A stretch of 62,000 nucleotides of DNA. Origin: Mesostigma viride (lineage: Eukaryota > Streptophyta > Mesostigmatophyceae > Mesostigmatales > Mesostigmataceae). The position numbers and the translations under genes were made by a program. Positions 48,447 to 57,240 of this stretch are shown here, one piece after another. The stretch is from positions 1,422,578 through 1,484,577 of the forward strand of contig RPFO01000213.1 of assembly GCA_009746045.1 (NCBI GenBank). Direction: 5' to 3'. The notes beneath the pieces are model-generated. The model made no database searches. It worked only from the letters and a program-made list of their open reading frames with translations, and was not told where the DNA came from. Every line of letters begins with the position of its first letter. Position 1 is the stretch's first letter.

Positions 48447-51400
48447 CAGAGTGAGATCGTACGTTATACGCGTCGTACGGTCACGGTGGAGTATAATGTA
48501 TAATACGGTATAATACGGTATAATACGGTATTATACGTTTTCGTACGGACACACTCAGAATACTCTGATTTTACACATTTTAAGACACCCACCATCAATC
48601 CACATGTTTTTAACACTGTTTTGGACATAATCCAAGGTTGCCCTATGTGTATAACTGTATATATGTGGCTTTATATTGATCATGTTTACTTGGGTGCCTT
48701 CACTTTGATGCAAGTAATTATATATATGGTAAAAAGGCCAGCAATAACTAGGGGACCGTGCAGTGGGCCAGCAAGGGGCCAACATGTTAAACATGGCCAG
48801 CACTAACTAGGGGACCATGCAGTGGGCCAGCATAGGGCCAACATATTAAACACATCATCAATTCAAATACCACACATGTGGTAGTTGACTATTGCATGCT
48901 GCCCTTGCCATTAAATTAAATTAAATTATAACATGCCTCCGTGGGGAGGTCATGTAGCCCTTGCCATGCATGTAGCCCTTGCCATGGTGCAACTGTTTTC
49001 TGCAGGCTCATAAACAACACCTCACTAGCTTTACTCCCATGGAATAACCGTGTTCTGATCGTCGTAATCCTTTATGGCGTCAATCGCGCGGAGGTTGTGG
49101 TGCACGTAGATGAGGCGGTTGTGGTTGACATGCGTCATGCGGTTTCGCTTGAGCGACTTGATCCAGCCGGCTTCGCTGTTGACACGCTCGACAGAGCCCG
49201 AGGAGACCGGCTGGGCCAGCACCTTGATCGCCACCTCCTGCAGCTCGGGCGTGGAGCCGCCCCAGGTGCGCCACCACTGGTACGGCACCATGCCCGGCGC
49301 CTGTGCCTGCCTCTTGCAGTCGCTCTGTGCAAATGCACCCTGCTGGTCGGTGTATTGCTCGTACTGCTTGATGGCCAGGTCGAAGGCTGCCTTGTCGCCC
49401 AGATGAATCTTGTTAATGCACGCGTGGAGGCCATCTGTCACCTGAGCAGGAGAGGGATAGTACGATGGGGGAAATAGTGGCAGTGCAATTAAGGATTGCA
49501 AAGAGGTTAGAGGACGTCTATTCAGGAACTGACAACGAAGGCTTCAGCCCTTCAATACCAATTTCCCACACATTGCTCAAAAGCCAAAATTAGCCATGGA
49601 CTAATAACAAATAGCGTGCCATGAAGAAAAATAAGAATTACTTAGCCATTTACTCACTTCCTTGATGGTATATTGTGCGTGGTCAGGGCCCCAGTACTTG
49701 GGATTGAGCGCGTAGCCAGCGGCGTGGATGATGGAATGCATGTAATCCCAGCGCTTGCGCACGAGGACCTGCAGCTGCTTGGACAGGTCTTTGTGCAGCC
49801 CGCGGATGTCTTGCACAGCTATGAGGAGCTCGTACATCATGTAGTACAGCTCGCCTGTTGCTGGCTTGTCGCCGTCGAAAATCTTGAGCACGGCCTTCAT
49901 GGGCTTGAAAATGTCAACGAGCATGCGCACGCCGGACCAGAACTGCGGGCTGCCCACAATATCCTGGACCTGCGTGAACGCGGGCCACCACTTCTGCGTC
50001 TCGGCATACTGCACCAACTTTCGTCCTCGAAGGTGACCATGAGCCGGGTCTTGGCGTCGTGAACGCTCTCCGCCGAGTAAAACCTGAAGCAGCAATGCCA
50101 TGAAAAAAATGATGCCATCGTCACAACTGTGAAAATGGAATTAGTAACACGCCAACAACAGTATGATTGTGTCTCAATTAAAGCAATGATAAACTAGCAG
50201 AATTAAGCGAAGATGATGAGAAAAAAGAGGGCGTAGCAAATTGTGGATATAACTCATGAAATCACAGCGATATACCTGGTGCCAAAGCGGGTGTCGCCGT
50301 ACTTCTTGAGAGTCTTGGCGCTCTTGTCCAGGCCCATGAAAAAACTGTTGATCTTCTCGTGCCCCAGCACGAATACCACCACCGTGTTCACTTGTGTCAG
50401 GACCCTGTCCACCGCTGGCTCCTTGCCGATGTCCTCGAAACACAGGTCCAGCGAGTGGGCACAGCACCTGGAGATGATGATGTGCGGGAATGATGCCTCG
50501 AGGAGTTTCTTCATGTTCTCCATGGATGTTGTGGTGTCCGTAATCACCTGCACGACGTTCGCTGCGCCGACGGCCTCGATGTGAGGCTGTGCCAGTTCTG
50601 CCATGACTTCAGCAGACTTCACCTGCCCCGTCACGTGGTCGGATCCGACGAAGTATGTAAAGGTGGGCAGATGGAAGACGTTCATGATGTGAGATTCGCG
50701 ACTGCAGTCTTTCCAGCCATCCGTGATGAACGTCCCTCCCGTGCCTGTGGCCAGCTGGGTCTTCTCCTTGACGTCCCTCTCCAAGTCCTTGGCAACGAGG
50801 GGTGCGTCCCGGGTCCGCATGGTATAAGAGCTTGGCGCCAGGTACTGCACCCCTCCTCGGCTGATGGCGGACAGAGCAGCTTTGAAATGCGCGTTATTCA
50901 CAACGTTGAATGGGATACCGGCCGACATAAACCCCTTGCAAAGCAGCTTGTCGATGGCGGGCTTTCCCAGCCCGACAGCCGCGGCCATGGTCTGCTGGCG
51001 CAGTGCCGGCTGAGATGACTTGATCTCGACGACGTCAGCAGTTGCACGTCCGGTCGAACCGGAGCCGGAGGAGGACGCCATGCGTTTGCCAAGTGCAGAT
51101 GCGGGCCCGGCACCTCGCAGGAAGGTCGGCAGCTGTTCGCCGTTCTCGTCGACGTCGATGTCGTCTTCATCTCCGATGAGGCCGTTGTCGCTGTCATCAT
51201 CGGCGCGAGCCATGTGCCTCTCTTCTGCGATGCACTCCTGCTCACGGCGGGCACGAACCGCCTTCCTCCTGGTGGTTTGCAGCTTCGCCTGGAGCAGGCG
51301 TGGCCGCAGCTCGGTGGGCGGCTTCGAGCAGGGACTGACTCCAGCCGAGTGGGCAAACTCCCCTCCAAGAAAATGCGCAGTTGCCCTGCTCGTGCTGCCA

Positions 51401-51993
51401 CGCCAAGCATGGTAACATCGGCTGCAGGTCATATCGTAGTTGTTGGTCAGCTTGTTGCCCTTGACAATTCTGTGCTTGGTGATGTACGTCCACACCGTTG
51501 TTCCTGACAAGTCGACGTCTTCGCCATCCTCGTCAGACATTGCACGATCCTCGTCAGACATTGACATTTTTGCTCGCAATTCTCGTGTGCGGCCTGCGGC
51601 CGGGTGACAATTCTGCCTTTGCCAACAAAGCTCGCAGTTCTTAAGCCTTGCATTTCTACAGATTCCCGCCCAAAAAAGGGGCCGTGAAGTGGGCAGCACG
51701 TACCCGACTGAAATTTCAAAATAAGATCGCGTCGAATTGTGAAAGTTCAGACGGGTCACTACTTAGTAGCGATACGAAATCTGTGCCTTCAAATCGTTGC
51801 CCTGTCGTTCTGGCATCCTAGCCGCGCAAAACGTAAAAAAAACGCGGAAAACACGCCATCATACGGTATTATACGGTATTATACGTCATTATGCGCTAAA
51901 ACGTATTACGTATGAAAAATCATACGCTCAAAGCCAGCGTATTACGTATTATACCGTATTATACCGTATTATACGGCGTATGATCTCACTCTG
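48447..51993 (-). mobile_element. Autonomous-type hAT transposon, 3.5 kb
   Basis: Inverted ends CAGAGTGAGATC followed by A/G and TACG at 48447 and, complemented, ending 51993. Both subterminal regions carry arrays of CGTATAATACGG-like near-palindromes (48,480-48,535; 51,860-51,980). The interior is filled by a single transposase gene in minus orientation. Flanks CTGGTAGC (left) and CTGACCAGTAGC (right) share most bases but are not a clean 8-bp duplication. Confidence 0.85.
49031..51567 (-). CDS. hAT-family transposase, 3 exons
   Basis: DDE-type transposase of the hAT superfamily. Exons on the minus strand: 51567-50276, 50083-49658, 49441-49031, with GT-AG introns and matching phases (GTR|FYS; KE|VTDGL). 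The start is taken at an MSMSDEDRAMSDED segment, and the frame stays open up to 51759. A BED-like finger (CSRCYHAWRGSTSRATAHFL) follows the N-terminus. The DUF659-type core has FITDGWKDCSRESHIMNV and VITDTTTSMENMKKLLE (likely catalytic Asp residues), then CCAHSLDL. Exon 2 has WWPAFTQVQDIVGSPQFW. Exon 3 is the dimerisation domain with WWRTWGGSTPELQEVAIKVL, SSGSVERVNSEA and KRNRM. Exon 2 needs one extra A in the run near 50,025 to keep frame. That is the only defect seen, so the element may be recent or active. Confidence 0.9.
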
Positions 51994-52392
51994 CTGACCA
52001 GTAGCATGCACTATACAGATCTTGATATAGCATAGAACCGGTAGGATTGTTTGCCTCCATCCATCCACCCATGGGGGTTAATGCTCCATGACTCCCCAAC
52101 GCGAGCACAAGCTAAATACTACATTCATGGCGCGAGCCGTCATGCGTCGATGATTTCTATAGTCTCGAGACCAGTACTATGGGATTCCCTTGAGCAAGAC
52201 TGCGTCCTTACATCAAGGAGACAACCAGCGCAGGCCAGAAATCGGGAGAATCTGGACCATGGTAGCTCGAGCCTGCCGTTATCTTGTCCGCGTGTTCGAG
52301 TCGTTCAGGATGATGAAGATGAATGGTGATGGAAATGTGTATCCTTGTGCATTGAAATTATGGCTGGCTTACGTGTAGAGCGACTAGGTGAC
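51994..52392. other. Host flank of the viral block
   Basis: Contains a diverged LINE 3' tail (52,035-52,110, CCGGTAGGATTGTTTGC then CATC repeats) and an R1 repeat copy in plus orientation (52,195-52,392). The R1 copy ends abruptly where the viral palindrome begins. Confidence 0.75.
52195..52392 (+). repeat. Dispersed repeat family R1, truncated by the viral junction
   Basis: Matches the complement of 17,400-17,590 closely, up to GTAGAGCGACTAGGTGACC. At 17,400 the repeat continues with CTAGACGGTGGGGCCGGAAA. Here it switches to CCAGCAACTACGTGAG, the outer end of the viral palindrome. Confidence 0.85.
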
Positions 52393-52404
52393 CCCAGCAA
52401 CTAC

Positions 52405-52611
52405 GTGAGCTACCCCCCCAGAGCCTCTGCAGCCCCCAGTCCCCCTGGACCCCCTGGACCCCCTGGACCCCCTGGACCCCCTGGACCCCCTGGACCCCCT
52501 GGACCCCCCGGAGCCCCCGGTCCGAACAGAAGTCCTGTAATCTCCACCGCCGCCGTCGCCTGTCCCGGCCCTGGGAGGCGGCGAAGGGGCAAACGAGGGG
52601 GGAGAAGGTAA
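52405..52611 (+). other. Collagen-like (Gly-Pro-Pro)n ORF, left arm copy
   Basis: A GGACCCCCT 9-bp unit repeated about eight times encodes PGP/GPP triplets preceded by YPPRASAAPSP and followed by a basic tail. Here the frame ends early because a G run near 52,597-52,602 has one base more than the right arm. There is no ATG in frame within the viral part, so translation is doubtful. Collagen-like repeats are known in several giant viruses. Confidence 0.35.
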
Positions 52612-52737
52612 TCCACCTCCGACCGGCGAGAGGGGCCGGAGAGGCCCCGCCAATTTCACTCGCCCCCCGCCCCGTCCCTCCCGATGGGCGACGCTTGCTT
52701 GGATTCTCTTGCACTACTTCTTTTTTAGACTCTTTCA

Positions 52738-52825
52738 AAAATAATTATATGGGTAATGAAAAATTGCAAAGGGTATAGGCTATATATAGGGCTATATATA
52801 CAGGAATAATATTTCCCGGGGTGGC
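52738..52825. promoter_or_regulatory. AT-rich promoter-like spot, left arm
   Basis: An AT-rich island in otherwise GC-rich viral DNA with two TATATA segments (about 52,780-52,802), between the collagen-like ORF and the HNH-like gene. It could be a promoter or terminator. The mirror copy lies at 56,495-56,580. Confidence 0.4.
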
Positions 52826-53239
52826 TGAAAAAGAAGTCGTGCACGAGAATCCACTCCACCTCCGATGGTCGGGGGCGGCGGGAGAGGTGGCGGCAGGTTC
52901 GCTCGCCCCCCGTCCCGGGTCCGTCGCGCCCCGAGTCTGGATGTGTTTGAAACGTCCTTTTCCCTCCTGGAGGGGCGGCGCGGGCGGGTGGGGGGTCGAG
53001 GGTGGATGAGAATGCGTGGTTTCGGTCGGGCTTCTTTTGGGCTCGGATCCGTTCTGGACAGTCTGCGTCCCGGCGCCCCCCGGGCCGGGGTTGGGAGGGG
53101 GTTGCGCTTGCCCCCCGGGACGGCCGCGTGGGTGGTCCGCTACCCTGGGCCCGGCGGGTGAGTGACGGATGCGAGTCTGGTGCCCGCGCCCCCCGGGCCG
53201 GGGTTAAGAGGGGGCTGCGCTTACGGGGGAGGGAATAAA

Positions 53240-54168
53240 ATGTGGGGGTATGATAACAGCGGCGACGGGCGAGAAACGGAGATGGCAACCCCGGAGTTCT
53301 ACGTGACGAACGACGCGGAGGACAAGTGGCGCCAGAGGGTGGGGTCTTCGGTGCAGACCTTCAACTCTGCCCTGCGGTACAAGTGCGCGAAGACGGGGAG
53401 GGGGTTCAAGCGTTTCCGCGAGTCGAAGGCCCGCGACATGTGGGACGGCAAGTGCGCCAAGTGCGCGACCCCGATCCGCTTCCACTCGTCGGAGGAGGTC
53501 CCCCGCATGGGGATCCTGGTGCGTTATCTGGTCCCGGACGGCGCGGGGCTGTCTCTGACCGAGTCGGCGACGGGCATGCCCCCCGAGTGGAGGTGCGGGC
53601 GTTGCAGGGTGGGCCCTCTGGAATCGGAGTACGACGAGCTGAAGCACCTCAGGATGGAGGAGGAGTACCTGCGCGCCCGGAAGGGGCTGCCCATCCCGGA
53701 CGACTCCCCGCCCGTGCTGCCCTTCCCGGAGGCGGCACCGGCCGGGAAGCGGCCCAGGAGCCCTTGCCAGCATTACGGGGAGTGCCCCCCGATGTCGACC
53801 CCGCGGTGTGGTCGCACGTGAAGAAAGCGTTCTACGGCGTCCAGTCGAGGGTGAAGAGCGACCTGCCCCTGAGCTGGCAGTCCACGCCCCACGGGGAGCG
53901 AGACCTGTCCCCGCGCCTGCTGGAGGCCGTCAGGAAACTGGAGAGCCAGGAGTGGCACTGCGGCCACTGCGAGGGGCGGATGTCGCTGGACTCCCCTGAG
54001 CTCGCCCCGTCCCCCGACAAGACGGACACGTTCGACAGGACGTACTTCCCCGACAACTACAGGTGGCTGCACGCGGGGTGCAACCGGGCCAAAGCCGTGG
54101 ACGACTCCATAGACCAGTGCAGGCGCAGGATGGCGGAGTACGAGAAGCTGCCGGACCCCGTGGAATGA
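53240..54168 (+). pseudogene. HNH-like cysteine-rich protein, left arm copy, frameshifted
   Basis: Same gene as 55,151-56,080 on the opposite strand. A C run at about 53,786-53,791 has six bases instead of seven, so the frame leaves after GECPP and meets a stop soon after. The second half (AVWSHVKKAFYG to DPVE) continues in another frame to 54168. AATAAAG follows at about 54,183, a likely poly(A) signal. Confidence 0.8.
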
Positions 54169-54248
54169 TAAACGCCGTATGCTAATAAAGACACCCCTCG
54201 TCCAATGCCACGTGTCACCTCATCGCTAGACAGTCCCAAAGCAAAAAG

Positions 54249-54540
54249 GGCCGGGTTCGCCAGCACAAGGGGCTGGTTTCAAACAGGGTGGGCCGGGTTT
54301 GACAGCATAAGAGGCTGGTTTCAAACAGGGTTCGCCAGCATAAGGGGCTGGTTTCAAACAGGGTGGGCCGGGTTTGACAGCATAAGAGGCTGGTTTCAAA
54401 CAGGGTTCGCCAGCATAAGGGGCTGGTTTCAAACAGGGTGGGCCGGGTTTGACAGCATAAGAGGCTGGTTTCAAACAGGGTTCGCCAGCATAAGGGGCTG
54501 GTTTCAAACAGGGTGGGCCGGGTTTGACAGCATAAGGGCC
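54249..54540. repeat. Terminal tandem array, left arm
   Basis: About four copies of a unit of about 75 bp made of two related halves, each with GGCTGGTTTCAAACAGGGT followed by TCGCCAGCATAAG or GGGCCGGGTTTGACAGC. It lies about 120 bp from the palindrome centre. Confidence 0.9.
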
Positions 54541-54778
54541 GGTGCGGTTACTGGAAAAAATATCTAACCCCATGGTATAGGATATACCTGAGAGTCTAGG
54601 CCCCTACCGGCCCTGTCCAGGGCCTGCCATGGGACATGTCCCCGGGACTGATCAGAAACGTTTCTGATCAGTCCCGGGGACATGTCCCATGGCAGGCCCT
54701 GGACAGGGCCGGTAGGGGCCTAGACTCTCAGGTATATCCTATACCATGGGGTTAGATATTTTTTCCAGTAACCGCACC
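54541..54778. other. Palindrome centre, possible hairpin telomere sequence
   Basis: A perfect inverted repeat with no central spacer around 54,659/54,660, running out on both sides through GGGACATGTCCC to the tandem arrays. On a single strand it would fold into a flawless hairpin. Confidence 0.85.
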
Positions 54779-55070
54779 GGCCCTTATGCTGTCAAACCCG
54801 GCCCACCCTGTTTGAAACCAGCCCCTTATGCTGGCGAACCCTGTTTGAAACCAGCCTCTTATGCTGTCAAACCCGGCCCACCCTGTTTGAAACCAGCCCC
54901 TTATGCTGGCGAACCCTGTTTGAAACCAGCCTCTTATGCTGTCAAACCCGGCCCACCCTGTTTGAAACCAGCCCCTTATGCTGGCGAACCCTGTTTGAAA
55001 CCAGCCTCTTATGCTGTCAAACCCGGCCCACCCTGTTTGAAACCAGCCCCTTGTGCTGGCGAACCCGGCC
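54779..55070. repeat. Terminal tandem array, right arm
   Basis: Exact mirror of 54,249-54,540, with the same number and order of units. Confidence 0.9.
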
Positions 55071-55150
55071 CTTTTTGCTTTGGGACTGTCTAGCGATGAG
55101 GTGACACGTGGCATTGGACGAGGGGTGTCTTTATTAGCATACGGCGTTTA

Positions 55151-56080
55151 TCATTCCACGGGGTCCGGCAGCTTCTCGTACTCCGCCATCCTGCGCCTGC
55201 ACTGGTCTATGGAGTCGTCCACGGCTTTGGCCCGGTTGCACCCCGCGTGCAGCCACCTGTAGTTGTCGGGGAAGTACGTCCTGTCGAACGTGTCCGTCTT
55301 GTCGGGGGACGGGGCGAGCTCAGGGGAGTCCAGCGACATCCGCCCCTCGCAGTGGCCGCAGTGCCACTCCTGGCTCTCCAGTTTCCTGACGGCCTCCAGC
55401 AGGCGCGGGGACAGGTCTCGCTCCCCGTGGGGCGTGGACTGCCAGCTCAGGGGCAGGTCGCTCTTCACCCTCGACTGGACGCCGTAGAACGCTTTCTTCA
55501 CGTGCGACCACACCGCGGGGTCGACATCGGGGGGGCACTCCCCGTAATGCTGGCAAGGGCTCCTGGGCCGCTTCCCGGCCGGTGCCGCCTCCGGGAAGGG
55601 CAGCACGGGCGGGGAGTCGTCCGGGATGGGCAGCCCCTTCCGGGCGCGCAGGTACTCCTCCTCCATCCTGAGGTGCTTCAGCTCGTCGTACTCCGATTCC
55701 AGAGGGCCCACCCTGCAACGCCCGCACCTCCACTCGGGGGGCATGCCCGTCGCCGACTCGGTCAGAGACAGCCCCGCGCCGTCCGGGACCAGATAACGCA
55801 CCAGGATCCCCATGCGGGGGACCTCCTCCGACGAGTGGAAGCGGATCGGGGTCGCGCACTTGGCGCACTTGCCGTCCCACATGTCGCGGGCCTTCGACTC
55901 GCGGAAACGCTTGAACCCCCTCCCCGTCTTCGCGCACTTGTACCGCAGGGCAGAGTTGAAGGTCTGCACCGAAGACCCCACCCTCTGGCGCCACTTGTCC
56001 TCCGCGTCGTTCGTCACGTAGAACTCCGGGGTTGCCATCTCCGTTTCTCGCCCGTCGCCGCTGTTATCATACCCCCACAT
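55151..56080 (-). CDS. HNH-like double cysteine-cluster protein, right arm copy, intact
   Basis: About 309 aa from ATG 56080 (MWGYDN); an ATG at 56038 (MATPEFY) is an alternative. Two similar halves each open with a C-x2-C pair: CAKC with CGRC downstream in the first, CGHC in the second. The second half ends with TFDRTYFPDNYRWLHAGCNRAK-like order, that is FDR, a Tyr/Asn, then C-N-x2-K. This resembles HNH homing-type endonucleases of algal viruses, with a zinc-ribbon pair and a closing CN..K. A nuclease role is therefore possible but the first catalytic His is not evident. The gene points towards the genome end. AATAAA-like sequence follows the stop. Confidence 0.6.
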   Translation of the reverse strand: MWGYDNSGDGRETEMATPEFYVTNDAEDKWRQRVGSSVQTFNSALRYKCAKTGRGFKRFRESKARDMWDGKCAKCATPIRFHSSEEVPRMGILVRYLVPDGAGLSLTESATGMPPEWRCGRCRVGPLESEYDELKHLRMEEEYLRARKGLPIPDDSPPVLPFPEAAPAGKRPRSPCQHYGECPPDVDPAVWSHVKKAFYGVQSRVKSDLPLSWQSTPHGERDLSPRLLEAVRKLESQEWHCGHCEGRMSLDSPELAPSPDKTDTFDRTYFPDNYRWLHAGCNRAKAVDDSIDQCRRRMAEYEKLPDPVE

Positions 56081-56494
56081 TTTATTCCCTCCCCCGTAAG
56101 CGCAGCCCCCTCTTAACCCCGGCCCGGGGGGCGCGGGCACCAGACTCGCATCCGTCACTCACCCGCCGGGCCCAGGGTAGCGGACCACCCACGCGGCCGT
56201 CCCGGGGGGCAAGCGCAACCCCCTCCCAACCCCGGCCCGGGGGCGCCGGGACGCAGACTGTCCAGAACGGATCCGAGCCCAAAAGAAGCCCGACCGAAAC
56301 CACGCATTCTCATCCACCCTCGACCCCCCACCCGCCCGCGCCGCCCCTCCAGGAGGGAAAAGGACGTTTCAAACACATCCAGACTCGGGGCGCGACGGAC
56401 CCGGGACGGGGGGCGAGCGAACCTGCCGCCACCTCTCCCGCCGCCCCGACCATCGGAGGTGGAGTGGATTCTCGTGCACGACTTCTTTTTCAGC

Positions 56495-56580
56495 CACCCC
56501 GGGAAATATTATTCCTGTATATATAGCCCTATATATAGCCTATACCCTTTGCAATTTTTCATTACCCATATAATTATTTT
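56495..56580. promoter_or_regulatory. AT-rich promoter-like spot, right arm
   Basis: Mirror of 52,738-52,825, with the same TATATA pair. It lies upstream of the HNH-like gene on the minus strand. Confidence 0.4.
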
Positions 56581-56912
56581 TGAAAGAGTCTAAAAAAGAA
56601 GTAGTGCAAGAGAATCCAAGCAAGCGTCGCCCATCGGGAGGGACGGGGCGGGGGGCGAGTGAAATTGGCGGGGCCTCTCCGGCCCCTCTCGCCGGTCGGA
56701 GGTGGATTACCTTCTCCCCCTCGTTTGCCCCTTCGCCGCCTCCCAGGGCCGGGACAGGCGACGGCGGCGGTGGAGATTACAGGACTTCTGTTCGGACCGG
56801 GGGCTCCGGGGGGTCCAGGGGGTCCAGGGGGTCCAGGGGGTCCAGGGGGTCCAGGGGGTCCAGGGGGTCCAGGGGGACTGGGGGCTGCAGAGGCTCTGGG
56901 GGGGTAGCTCAC
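56574..56912 (-). other. Collagen-like (Gly-Pro-Pro)n ORF, right arm copy
   Basis: An open frame of about 112 codons with about eight GPP triplets, a basic Arg/Gly/Lys-rich middle and a hydrophobic aromatic end (ILLHYFFFRLF). It stays open longer than the left copy because a G run is one base shorter. No ATG is in frame, only a GTG, and a stop lies seven codons upstream. It may be non-coding or spliced. Confidence 0.35.
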
Positions 56913-56993
56913 GTAGTTGCTGGGAAGGCTTTAGGGTGGCTTTCACCGTGGCTAAGGCACCCCTAAACCCTTCCCAGCAACTGCGTGAGTGAC
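56908..56993. repeat. Second, imperfect palindrome at the inner end of the right arm
   Basis: CTCACGTAGTTGCTGGGAAG and GGCTTTAGGG are mirrored by CCCCTAAACCC and TTCCCAGCAACTGCGTGAG around a centre near 56,950, with a 15-20-nt loop. The motif CCCAGCAACT-x-CGTGAG thus occurs three times: 52,393 (+), 56,924 (-), 56,976 (+). Confidence 0.85.
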
Positions 56994-57240
56994 CCCCTCT
57001 TTTCCCCCTGTTCCCCCTGCGTTGCCCCCCGTTCCGCGCCGAGTGCTTGGGGCCCCCGCAGCGTGTCCCCCCGTTCCGCGCCGAGTGCTTGTCTGTTTCC
57101 CTGTTCCCCCCGCGCGCGAGTCCGTGATCGAGAGTACGAGTGTGCGAGTGTGTGAGTACGTCGGCAAGTCCGCTGTCGGTGTGCGTGCGTTTATGGTCGC
57201 GCTAAAATAATCTCGTGGTTCGGCATATGAGTGTCGCGCC
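56994..57240. other. Upstream region of the first unique viral gene
   Basis: GC-rich, with two copies of CCGTTCCGCGCCGAGTGCTT (57,029 and 57,071). No ORF is convincing. It probably holds the promoter of the 372-aa gene. Confidence 0.5.

Larger units (their letters stand above)
52393..56924. repeat. 4.5-kb near-perfect palindrome (viral inverted repeats, head to head)
   Basis: Left arm 52,393-54,659 and right arm 54,660-56,924 are reverse complements, with only a few one-base differences in C/G runs seen by eye. There is no spacer: the centre is CAGAAACGTTTCTG. From outside to inside each arm holds a collagen-like repeat, an AT-rich spot, an HNH-like gene pointing inwards and a tandem array. 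The structure equals two copies of a linear genome end joined at the terminus. Confidence 0.95.

Noticed and set aside
56931-56975. Plant-type telomere units (TTTAGGG / CCCTAAACCC) at the second palindrome
   Set aside because: Only one unit on each side, as part of the inverted repeat, so chance is enough.
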